Of a stretch of DNA of 64,000 bases, positions 11,293 through 22,628 are shown one piece after another (position 1 is the stretch's first letter; the number at the start of each line of letters is the position of its first letter). Made by a program: the position numbers and the translations under genes. Origin of the DNA: Sipunculus nudus. Lineage: Eukaryota > Annelida > Sipuncula > Golfingiida > Sipunculidae. The notes beneath the pieces are model-generated. The model saw nothing but the letters and a program-made list of their open reading frames with translations. It ran no database searches and had not been told where the DNA came from. The DNA lies in the NCBI GenBank assembly GCA_026874595.1, contig CM049312.1, positions 70,278,929-70,342,928 on the forward strand, written 5' to 3'.

Positions 11293-12822
11293 GTTTTCAG
11301 CTCAGTCAATTGTAAACTGAGGTATAGGAATGGGGCCTTGTCCTTCGTCTGTCCTTGCGTCCAGGTGTCCAGGCATCAGTCCGTCTGTTAGCAGGGCACA
11401 AATCGTAACTGCTGGTCCTAGAAACTTCTAAGTGAACATCGAGGGAGGTCAGTCTCCTTGGAAACCTGAAATTAGGTCACTGTGACCTAAATCCTCTGAG
11501 CTATGGGGCTTGAAAGTACCCCCCCAGAATAATAAAAAAAATTGATACAAAACCTGCAATATCTTGATAATTAATGCATGGTTTGTCATGACTCTTGCCT
11601 TGAATATTGACCATGACTAGTTTTGTTAGTTCCTGAAACGTGGTGGTGCCATCCTTATTTTTTCCCATTTTAAAGAATATTTTTCTATTTATTTACTATA
11701 AAATGACAACAGTCATGTCAGTTTCTCAGCTGTGATTACATCTAGTGTCCCAAAACCTGTTGTGTTTATTGATCACAAGTGGATGCCCTATACTAATCAC
11801 CCTGTCTGGCTGTCTGTTTGTATGTCTGTCTTTCTGTCCATCCACACAAATTTGTTTCCAGACTATAACTCCAGGTTGGATTGACACATGAATTTCAAAC
11901 TTGACTTACACACGGCTCACCACTAAAGCAAGAACCTATATGATGTTGTGGTCATAAGGTCAAAGGTCAAGGTCAAAGGACTCACTTATTTAAAAAGATT
12001 ATGGCTGCATTTTAAGCCAAGCTATTCATCCCAAACTTTCCATCTTGCACACTTAGCTGACTTGCCAGTATAGGGAGAGCATTTATGAATTTGGGGTCAC
12101 AAAGTCAGAGGTCAAGGTCACAGGGTCCATCTGTTCACAAATTAGTTTCCAGATGATAACTCCAGTTTAGTTTGGTATATTGGTTTCAAACTTAACTTAT
12201 AATTGGCCCACCACTAACATGTAAAGGTCACAGGACCCATTTCTTCAAAAGGAATGTGTATGCATTTAAAGCCAAATTTTTCATCATAAACCTTCCATCT
12301 TCAAGATATTGCTAACCTGCCAATAGGGGAAGATTCTGTTCAATTTTTGGGTCAAAAGGTCAAGGTCATAGGGCCCATCCATTCACAAATTGGTTTATGG
12401 ATTAAATTCTGCTTTGGGTAGACAAACTTGATTTAATAATGACCCACAACTTAAGTAAATTCATTTTGATTTTCAGGGTCCAAAGATCAAAGTTGAAGTT
12501 CACAGGAGCCACATCTCTAAAAAGATGTGGATGCACCATAAATCAAACTTTTCATCCCAAACTTTCCATCTTTCACAAATGGCTTACTTGCCCAAAGTGT
12601 GAAAGCCTGTAGAATTTGAGGTTACCTGGTAAGAGGTCAAGGTCACTTTTTAAAAGATTGTTACAATAATCTTAATGCTGCTAGGTCAAGGATATTAAGT
12701 TTAAGATTTTTTGGTCACAAGGTCATTGGTTAAAGTCACAGGATTGTCATTCTGAAAAATTTCTCTAAAAATATCCTTATAGACAAATTCAGCTGAGCGT
12801 CGAGACCCATGGGTCCCTAGTT
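11293..12822 (+). mobile_element. Hairpin-ended repeat element, AGGTCA cassette type
   Basis: The left end folds (CTCAGT...AACTGAG, 11,301-11,321). The right end reads CAGCTGAGCGTC followed by GACCCATGGGTC and CCTAGTT. Just inside the left end is one unit of the type GGCACAAATCGTAAC...GGTGGTGCCA (about 11,390-11,660). It is followed by about three diverged AGGTCA monomers like those at the start of the window, for example AAGGTCAAAGGTCAAGGTCA near 11,957. An inverted relative with the same order of modules is at 49,814-51,347. Confidence 0.7.
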
Positions 12823-13382
12823 CAGTCTTTCTGTCCGTTAACCAGGCATAAATTATAATGGAATATTCTTATTTGACATGCAAGGAGGTATATGAGAAAT
12901 CTCCTTGGGAAATCGAAATTAGGTGTCTGTTACCTATATCCTCTGAGTTATGGGACACAGAAATACCCCCCAGAATAATTAAAAATTTGATACCAAAAAT
13001 TCCAGTATCTGATTAGCTTATGAATTGTTCACCATTATTCTTTGCATGACATTGCAAACTGGTGGCACCACCTGGATTTTAAAAAATGTTATGCATTTTT
13101 AGCTCAGTTGACTACATGTCAACTGAGCTATAGTCATGGTCCGTTGTCTGTCATCCATCCATCCATTAGACTGTCACTTTTTGAAACTGTTAGACCTACA
13201 AATGCAAAATTTGGCAGTAAGTGTCCCCAAGATCTCCTTCTAGATCTCCAAAGCTAAAACTGGGTCACTGCAACTCATTCCTTTGATAAAATTATGTAAG
13301 TAAGAACCTCAACTTTCCATTAAAAATTATTATCACACTTCAGGACTGCCTTATACCAAAACCAGTCATCTGGCTTTCTTCA
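12823..13382 (+). repeat. Fragments of the hairpin-ended family
   Basis: About 12,830-13,075 matches the internal unit of the 22.6-kb element (lead TTAACCAGGCA, then CCCCCCAGAATAATTAAAAA and GGTGGCACCACC). A separate left-end hairpin (TAGCTCAGTTGACTACATGTCAACTGAGCTA) spans about 13,099-13,129. These look like broken or nested copies. Confidence 0.55.
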
Positions 13383-15994
13383 TTTTTAGCTCAGCTGACT
13401 ATAAGTCATCTGAGATATAGTCGTGGTCCTTTGTCTGTCGTCTGTCTTCAGGCCATCCGGCCTTTCGGCTGTCCATTTGTTAACAGGGCATGTTTTAGAA
13501 CCGTTGGACCTACGAATCCAAAATTCTGCATACCATTAGATGTCCCCAAAATCTTCTACCATACTGAAAATTGGGTCATTAGGACTTTGTTCCTTCGAGA
13601 TATTAAGGAAAAACCTCCGTTTTCCATAAAAAAGCCATTGCTACACTTCAAGGCTGCCTAATATCAAAACCACTGATCTGTTTTGATCATATTTAGTATT
13701 CTTATTCTTCCATACATTTTCTATGCACATACCGAAAATTAGGTCAGTATTCGGCATTATTTTGAAGTTATGGGCCAAAACATAATGCAAAATTTTAAAA
13801 TTCAGGAAATATATGTGCTCACTTAACATGAGGATTTCTGAAGCTGGAGACTTTTTTTCAGGAATATAACTTTATTTAATCAAGATTCAATTGTTTACCC
13901 AAAATTAGATCTGAATTTTGCAAATTTTTCAAGTCATTAGCATAAAAAATCAATACATTAAATTTTGTCAGATTTTGGCAAAGGCACGTTTTTTCCCTGT
14001 AAGCACTGTTGATTTAATTTTCACAGCATATATACATAAGGATTTAATCTTTTAAAATCTGAAATTTCAAAGGAATTGATTGAAAAGAGTAGCTTTTATT
14101 CAAGTTTTCATACACCATGTCAAGTGTTGTTTACATCTAGCCCACCTAGTAGTACAGCCTTCACTTGCATTATGTAACACACCCCAGGCAACTTGCCTTG
14201 GCTCAGCTTGGCCACTACTAGTGGGCTTCCCCTCTGCCCTGCACTCCCCCCCTCAGATGGTGCATCAACTAGATGAATGTTATAATTTTGTGTATTTTAT
14301 TTTATTCTTGGCTATGCTACATTTTAGATTTTGTATTGTACCACCAGGGTTACAATGATTAAAGTGCACATTTAATTGTGTCCACAAAGTGGTGTGTTGC
14401 TATGAAAGTGTGTTTGTTCATCAGATAAGTAATGCTTTACTTCAGAAGAGTAAAACTTCACCAGGTGTGAAATTGACTTTTTATTAGCATAATGATATTG
14501 TTTGTCCCTCATTTAACCAACAGTGTGTATACTTTATTTGAAAAGATGTTTTTATTTTATCAAATTTATTGAATCTTTTATTTTATTTCTGTGAATAAAA
14601 TTAAGCATGTACTGAAAACTCCAATGTGCAAAACTTTTTAATAGGGATTCAAGGAATAATCTTGAAGATCCCATGTTGTGGCATTACATTCTTTTAAATT
14701 CAGTTTAACATTTGATTTCAAAATAATAAAATATATGTGTATGCATAATATGACCCAATATGAGCTACACTCTGGATATAAAATGATTGCAACTTAGAAT
14801 TCTAATATTTTAACTTATATTTTTTTTTATTGCAAATTTATAAAACTTGTAAATAAAAAATGAATCAGATAAAAACTATTAAGGAAAAAGTGGATATGCT
14901 AAAAATATAGGCTTATATATAAACTTAAATGCATTGTTCCCTTGAAAGTGAAATAAAGGTATTAGTCCATTCTGTCTACTTGCCTGTCCATCTGTAAATT
15001 TTTCATATGCATCACAGTATCTCAAAACTTTTACTGTTTTTCTTCATGACAGTCTTGTCAGAGAATTAGTTTGCAATCATATATTTAGAACTTTACTATA
15101 ACCAAATAGGAGGGCCCCTTCTCATATGCTTATATAAATGAAAAACATTACAATAGAATATTTTTCATATTTTGCATTTGCAAAATTATAAACTTAAGTT
15201 GGGCGCCGTGACCCATGTATTTGAATACGAATTTGAATATGTACTCCGTTATTAAATTTCTTGCATAAAAATGGGAATTCAGGAAAATATGAAAGTATTT
15301 GAATACCAGTGCAAATACTTTCAAAATGTATTCATGAATGCATTCATGAATATATTCTATTATATTATTTAAATAATCATTTCAGTTATATATTATTAAA
15401 AAAATCATATGATTCTCTTATTATTTTTAATAAAAATTATATTTCACACAATATTTGTATTAAATTTTAATAAATAGTTAAACTCTTATCTTATATGTGC
15501 TACTTATCAGTTATATGGCCAAGTCAAAATCTGTATAACAATAGAACTCCATTTGTTAATAAAATAAATGAAATCAATTTCTTCCCTGTCTCCAAAGAAA
15601 CTATCAAAATCATACATAAGCTAAACACCAACAACTCATAATACAGCTTATATTTATTACCACACAAAACCAGCATGTACTTAAATGCATTATTCCCTTG
15701 AAAGTGAAATAAAGGTATTTGTCCATTCTGTCCACTTGTCTGTCCATCTGTAAATTTTTCATATGCATCACAGTATCTCAAAATTTTTACTATTTTTCTT
15801 CATGACATTCTGTCAGAGTATAGGTTTTGCAATCATATATTTCGAACTAAACTATAACCAAGTAGGGGGGCCCCTTTCCTCTAAGCTCCTCATATACTTA
15901 TAAGAAAAACATTACAATAGGATATTTTGCATATTTTGCATTTGCAAATATTTCAAACTTCAGCTGAGCGCTGTGACCCATGGGTCCCTTGTTT
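13383..15994 (+). mobile_element. Hairpin-ended repeat element, AT-rich cassette type
   Basis: The left hairpin is AGCTCAGCTGACT / AGTCATCTGAG (13,388-13,414) followed by TCTGTC-rich sequence. The right end is CAGCTGAGCGCTGTGACCCATGGGTCCC at 15,961. The interior is AT-rich and non-coding. It includes a repeated block (TTCCCTTGAAAGTGAAATAAAG at about 14,938 and 15,689) and a GC-richer patch with a C run near 14,245. The same interior lies inverted at 51,976-53,577. Confidence 0.65.
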
Positions 15995-17184
15995 ACTATA
16001 AATATCCCCATGTAAAGTTTCTATGTACATGCCAGAAATTAAGTTAGTATTACTTGATTGATAAAGTAATGGGCTAAAATATAATGCACTTTGTAAAAAT
16101 TAGGAAAGATGTTCACTCACTCAACATGAAAATTGTCGAAGCTAGAGATTTTTTTTTTCAGGTATATAAATATATTTAATCAAGATTCAATTGTATAACC
16201 AAAATTAGATCTGAAATTATTTAAATTTTTTTAAAAGCAATAATATAATATCAGAACCTTGAATTTTGCCCAACTTTGACCTTGACATGCTTTTTTGCTG
16301 GCCCAGGAATTGGAGATCAAGTGTTGTGTGCTCTATACGTATATGCAGAAGTATTGTAAATCCCACCATTCCCCCCCCCCCCCCCCCCCCCCCCGTGCTG
16401 CCATTAACAATTAACACTGGATAAATTTTTTCAATAATCCCTGTTGAAATAACTTTCATATGCTGTATATGTACAGATTTAAGCTAATGGGTCTGAAATT
16501 TGAAAGCAATTAATATATTCAGTTGTGTAATATCGCAGATGTTAAACTTTTAAGCAATTTGATGTAATAAAACAAATAAGAAACAGTTGAAACTTCAGAT
16601 ATTATCAGCTTTGTTTGTCTACCAGTCTATCCTTTATTAAAATAAGTACTTGTGAAGTAACTTTCTATCCTATGAGCATTGTTGAATAAGGTGATAATCC
16701 TATGTATATACATAATAATAATACAGAGATTTTGTAACACCCATCATTCCATCCCCCCTCCACCACCCCCAAGTCCTTGCACCTGTAGTCTGGGGTCATT
16801 AGTTATATTTCAATTGTATACATTGTATAAAATAAAAATAATAATACATATATTTAATAATATATATATTATATATAAAAAGATCCAATTGAACATATGT
16901 GTAAACTACTGAACTGTCAATTTATCAAAAAGCCAATTGGTGATCATGGCAATAATATACATCTAATTGGGACAAACTGCTCACATGCTTCAGTTTTAAC
17001 ATTAGAAAATGCATGGATTGGTTACAAAATGTTATTTTCAACAAAGTCTTACTTATGAATACAAACCAATCATTTCAACCAGCTATCACCTATATAACCT
17101 TTTCCTCTTAGACTTTATCACTATTTGATTTTATTTTAGATTCAAATTTTGCTGAGCATAGTGACCAATGGGTCCCTTGTTTTC
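15995..17184 (+). repeat. Partial hairpin-family copy with a long C run
   Basis: The sequence repeats parts of the preceding element: GGTATATAAATATATTTAATC echoes 13,861, and a right end GCTGAGCATAGTGACC...GGGTCCCTTG ends near 17,182. It holds an uninterrupted run of about 23 C around 16,372-16,394. No gene is seen. Confidence 0.5.
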
Positions 17185-19748
17185 TCTATTTTTGAGAACT
17201 TCAAAGATGTGGTTGTCAGTTAACAGGGCACAAATTGAACCATTGGATCTGGAATCTTCTTACTTGACATTAATATAAAATTCTCCTTGGACACTTGAAA
17301 TGAGGTCTCTGTTTCCCATATCATCCGAGCTATGAGGCACAGAAGTACCTACCAGATTAATTAAAAAATTGATACGAAAGCCCTAGTATCTGAATAACTA
17401 ATGCATTTATCACTATGATTCTTTGCATGCATATTCATCATGAACTGTTTCATCAGTTGCTACAGATTGATGGTGCCACCTAGATTTTTAGCGAACCGTT
17501 GAGCTTATGCGATGGTGCGTCGTCGTCGTGCATCATCTGTCATGCATCGTGCATCGTCTGTACATTAACCATAGCTATCTCAAAAACGGCAGGAGCTAGC
17601 ATCACCAATTTTTTTGCAAATAATCAGTTATCCAAAAAACTATATCGGATTTTGTTTATTTTTTTCCTAACTGCATTTTCTTAGATTTTATAGGGAAAAA
17701 GCTAAAAATTTTAAAATTTCTTCTCTGAAACTGTCCAGCCAAATTGTCCAATATTTCACAGAAATGATACCTGGAACAATCTTTCTCAAGTTTGTTGGAA
17801 TGGTTTTAGTTGGGAGATTTTTGGCCAAGATACAGGAGGTTGAACTTTGTTAACTGTGCAAAAAAGCATATTAAAATTTAAATCTCAGAAATGGCTGTAG
17901 CTATCATCACCAAATATTATGCCAATGTTGGTCACATAGGTCATATCTGAAATTGAGGTATTGGTGGCGCCACCTGCATCGGCTTTTTTTGTACAGGGTC
18001 ATCAGTGCCTGTATCACACTGAGGGCTACAAAAAACTTCTTCTCTGAAACCATATAGCCAAAATGTTTAATATCGCACAGATATGATCCTAGGGTAGTGC
18101 TTTCTGAAATTTGTTCAAATGGTCTCTTTTCAGTGGCTTTTGGCTAAGTTATGGGAAGCTGAATTTAGTCATATGCGATAACAGCCCATTTTAGCTCAGT
18201 GGCTACAAAGATCTTCTTCTAAAAAACACTGGGCCAAATTCTTAAATCTCACACATTAATTATCCTCAGATGTTGATAATTCAAGTTTGTTCAAATGGTT
18301 TTGGTTCAGTGCTTTTTGGCTGAGTTAGGGGAAGCTGAACTTAGCCAGTTTGCTGTATCGTCCTATATGAGTTATAAACCTGCGAAATGTTTTTTGACTG
18401 ATGCCACTGAAGCCAGTTTTTTAAATATTTTACAAGAATAATTCCTACAATAATTCTTAATAATAATTGTCAATAAATGTTCCACATGAATGATTTTTGG
18501 CTGAATTATTGAGATTGAATCGAATCATTTTACCATATATGTTAGCTGTGGGATGCTGTTACATCTAGCCTGGCACCAGTTTATCAGCATCTATTACATC
18601 ATGCCACTAGACATTATGATTTCAGGTTATCTTTGGTCAATATTGACAAGAAAGTTTTTTTAAAAGCTTTAAAAAAATTTAGATATATGATTTAAGTTAT
18701 TCATCATACCAGGCAATGTTACAATCATGGATATACAGCTCTCTGTGGCTATATAAAGACAACTGTACGTGGATTATAAATTATTGGTATCCCTACTCAA
18801 CTTAATTCAAGAATTTGCCATCAGTGAGATATATCTGTATTTCAATTTTGCATTCAGTAGGCATCCGTTATAATTTTACATATATTCCTGATTTCTTTTT
18901 TATAAGAAGTCAGCTGAAAAGCATTATGTATTGGGGAAAAAAAGTTATTTCAAGTAGGGACCACTTTTGTGTTCAGATGGCAGCACTTTGTTTACCATTG
19001 GCAGATGCCAGTGCCTTGATGTTGGCCATTAGCCAAGATGATGTCAGCTCTATTAAATAGTGTTGGCACAGTGCCAGGATTGGAAGAAGTGCAGCCAGGT
19101 ATAGGTCAAGAGTTCACTCAGTGCAGTAGCTGCATTCTATTTATAGCTTTGGCAGACTGCTCCTTGCATCATATTTGGCACCAAAATTCAGCCTGAATCT
19201 ATTTATAGCTTTGGCAGACTGCCAACTGTGTCAGATTATGCAACAGGTCACTCAGTTCAGTCAGGTACAGGTCAAGAGTTCACTCAGTGCAGTAGCTTGA
19301 GGCAGCAATTTGTCACAGGTCACTTGGGGGCAACTGCCTTACTCACCTTCTCAAAATGTTAAGTACTTGCATTCATTTACATGAAAAGTAATGGTCCAGC
19401 ATTGAAGCATTATACCTGGTGTATTTCCCAATGCACAGGTTTGCATTAGGCCTGTAGGCCTTGTTCTAAATGAGAAAAATCTCCTTGGAAACCTGAAATT
19501 AGGTCTCTGTTACCAATATCAACCGAGCTACCACCTACATAATTTGGCAATTCCTTAAATTGTGAATGTCTTCCTGGTCAGCTGAGCATCATGACCAGTG
19601 GGTCACTTGTTTGGTTAAATGAGGCCCTACAAGTCATAGGACTCTTCTAAGGCAGCCCAGAGAATGTTGCACTTTCTACCTTTGAAGGTCCTAAGAATGT
19701 TCTACCATTGTAGGTCATTCCTGTAGCCACTGTGGGTTTGTCTTAAGC
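17185..19748. repeat. Diverged repeats, no gene
   Basis: About 17,190-17,480 is one internal unit of the hairpin family. From 17,499 a CGTCGTCGTGCATC-rich stretch leads a different diverged repeat with GGTGGCGCCACCTG near 17,966. Two blocks about 164 bp apart share AGGTCAAGAGTTCACTCAGTGCAGTAGC (starts near 19,105 and 19,270). A family right end (CAGCTGAGCATCATGACC) is at 19,580. Confidence 0.45.
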
Positions 19749-19750
19749 CT

Positions 19751-20731
19751 AGAGCCAGGGTCACACAAGAGATACGACCAGGTTACAACCTGTCCATGAC
19801 TGAAAATTTGAGAAATCGCCGGACAGTCATGACAAGAACGTGCGACCGATCGCGGAGGTCGTGGCTGATCACTGGGTGAAAAATATTCGCAGGTGGTTTT
19901 TGAACATGTTAAAAATCCAGTTGCGACTGATTTGTAAATTTTGAGGTCTTAGGAGCTGCAAGAAGGTTGTACCACCAGTCTTTGGTCATAACACGACCAG
20001 TCAAGCATCATCCTGCGACAACTTTTTGCACGACTCGTGCCACCTTGCGATTTGTGGCACCACAGATCGTACGACCTTGTGATCAGAATTGCGACTTGCA
20101 AAGATCTCTTCCGACTTGTGGCATGACCATACAACTGGTCATGCAATCAGCTCGGCAAACGTTATAAAATTGTTGGGATCTAGGGCTAACCTCAGTCAGC
20201 CGTAATTACCTCCAATTGTCATTATGGGTCAGCTGATGCCATCCTGTAGACCAGAGTATGCTACAGCTGGAGCAACAACAACAGCTTGGTGCTTTTGCCG
20301 CAGCTCCACTTCTGCACTGAAAAAGCTAGTGAAAACAAAGAAGAAAACACAGGTACTGGGAACGAATGACTAGGGCTGATATTGGGCCTAGAAAAACATA
20401 TCCATACAATCAGTGGCACGACCAGTTGAACGACTAGTCACAAGTCATTACGACAAGTCGTACAATTGGTCGCTGGTCACTAAGACTTGTCGTACGATCA
20501 ATATTAATTGAAATGACTTGTGGCATGACTGATCTTGTGACCGATTGTCACTAGTTCTGGTTGATCATGCAACCAGCATGCTACCAGTCATACGATTACC
20601 TACCACCAGTATAAAGTACTCATGACCATTTCAGAATCAGGACAAATTTGTGTAGACTGGTCATGTGACTACCTGATTGTGGGTCAATCGCATGGTTAAG
20701 CAGTCATACGATTCAGTGTGACCGTGGCTTT
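19751..20731. mobile_element. Small TIR element with iterated CGACC motifs
   Basis: The ends are inverted: AGCCAGGGTCACAC on the left (from 19,753) and, reversed, AGCCACGGTCACAC on the right (to about 20,730), 13 of 14 matching. The interior is packed with short inverted motifs of the type ACGACC / GGTCGT and TCGTACGA. There is no usable open frame, so it is non-autonomous. The terminal sequence suggests a DNA transposon; the superfamily is undecided because no clear target duplication was found. Confidence 0.6.
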
Positions 20732-21335
20732 GGTAACATACATCATGCAACACATACAACAGGTGTACAACAGACAAATGGAGAAATTGTTGTTTTGTAT
20801 TACAGCCATCATAGAGACCTCGTAAAACTGTGTAAGAAGAGCTTAGGATTAGACTAATCAGCCCTGACCATTTTTCCCACAACTGTCATTCAGTTTATAT
20901 TTAAATTTTGAATGCTTCCACTAAACCTCTCCCAAACCAAGACGCTTCCATCTGTTGTAGCTCTGCTCAAATAGTACGACATTCAAAATAGTAGGTGGTT
21001 TGTGATTCATGTAGGTTTATAAAAGTTTTTACTCAGGTCAAATAGGAACCCTGATCTGGATGATACTCGATTTACCTGGATCAAACTTAGACCTACCTTG
21101 TGAAATTTAATTAAATTGACACAAATGCTAAGTTGGATAAATAATATGTCAATAATGCTATTGGTGGATGGAGTGTTTTACCCATAGGTCATTCTAATGT
21201 TAAACGTTTGATTTTTTTACCCTTATTATTTACTTCATGACCTTACAGCAGTAAAATAATTTCAGATATAATTTAAGATTGTCATTGGTTTGAAAAAATG
21301 GTCAGTATTGTTTCTAATTATTAATTTTCTTGCAG
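20732..21335. other. Upstream or intronic sequence of the zinc-finger exon
   Basis: No coding exon is recognised. It ends with a good splice acceptor, AATTATTAATTTTCTTGCAG, at 21,335. Confidence 0.5.
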
Positions 21336-22546
21336 AACGAGGCATAAGAACAAGGATGGAACCTTGCGTACTGCCACCAGAATGTTTGGATATGTTCATT
21401 AAGAAAGAAAATAAAGAAGGCTGCTGTAAAAATAATAATGATGTAAGAGTCCAGGTACCAACAAGTAAATCTTTATCCAAGCAGAGTGACATGAAGACTC
21501 ACATCATGACACACACTGGAGAAAAAACATTCAAATGCGAGCAGTGTGGTAAACGTTTCTCATTGCAGAGTAACTTGGTAAGACACATCAGGACACATAA
21601 TGGAGCAAAACCATTTAAATGTGCACAGTGTGGCAAATCATTTGCTCAACAGTATGGACTGAAGACACACATCAGGACACATTTTGTAGAGAAAACATTT
21701 CTATGTGAGCTTTGTGGTAAATGTTTCTCTCGACAGGAAAGCCTGGAGACACACACCAGGTTACACAGGGGAGAAAGACCATATAAATGCGACTATTGTG
21801 GTAAATGTTTCTCCGTGAAGAGTCACATGAAAACTCACATTAGGACACATACTGGTGAAAAGCCATTTAAATGTGAGCAGTGTGGGAAATGTTTTGCTAG
21901 ACATGATAGCATGAAGGCACACATTAGGACACATTTTGTAGAAAAATCATTTAAATGTGGAGAGTACAATAAATCTTTCTCTGAGCAAAGTAAACTAAAG
22001 ACTCGCAAAAGGATACACAATGGAGAAAAAATATTTCTTTGTGAGCTTTGTGGCAAATGTTTTGCTAGACATAATAGCCTGAAGAGACATCTCAGGGCAC
22101 ATACTGGAGAAAAACCATTCAAATGTGAGCAGTGTGGCAAATCTTTCTCTAGACAGTTTCACCTGAAGACACACATAGGTACACATACTGGAGAAAAACC
22201 ATTAAAATGTGGACAGTGTGATAAATCTTTCTCTAAGCAGAGTAACATGAAGGCACACATCATGACACATACTGGTGAAAAGCCATTTAAATGTGAGCAG
22301 TGTGGCAAATGTTTTGCTAGACATAATAGCCTGAAGAGACACCTCAGGGCACATACTGGAGAAAAACCATTCAAATGTGAGCAGTGTGGCAAATTTTTTT
22401 CTCAACAGTATAACCTCAAGAAACACATCAATGCACACACTGGAGAAAACCAATTTAAATGTTTTCAGTGTGGTAAATATTTCTCTTGGAAGAGTAGCTT
22501 CAAGAGTCATTTAAGGACACATACTCGAGAAAAAAAAATTAAATGA
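21336..22546 (+). CDS. C2H2 zinc-finger array protein (terminal exon)
   Basis: A probable nuclear, sequence-specific DNA-binding protein. Twelve tandem 28-residue fingers run from about 21,528 to 22,535 with TGEKPFKC-type linkers. Finger 6 is degenerate: its second Cys reads Tyr and its first His reads Arg. A half-finger lacking both Cys precedes finger 1. Fingers 7 and 10 have the same helix (ARHNSLKRH). Helix residues -1/3/6 for fingers 1-5 and 7-12 are L/N/R, Q/G/T, R/S/T, V/H/T, R/S/A, R/S/R, R/H/T, K/N/A, R/S/R, Q/N/K and W/S/S. The start chosen here is the exon edge after TTTTCTTGCAG, entering in phase 1. If the gene is intronless, the first in-frame ATG is at 21,356. The stop codon is at 22,544-22,546. 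No BTB, SCAN or KRAB domain is visible. A repeat element starts 80 bp after the stop. Confidence 0.92.
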
Positions 22547-22628
22547 GGACATTGTGGCATATCTCTCACAGGAGTACCCTGAACACTCGCAGTGACCTTT
22601 ATTCCATCAACAAGGTAGCAAAAATGTG

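Noticed and set aside
21290-21335. Extending the zinc-finger protein upstream to a TTG at 21,290
   Set aside because: TTG is not a usual animal start, and a strong splice acceptor lies at 21,335; the upstream residues look intronic.
21835-22510. Minus-strand open frames of about 100 codons across the zinc-finger exon
   Set aside because: They are antisense shadows of the repeated finger DNA; the plus-strand frame has clear domain structure.
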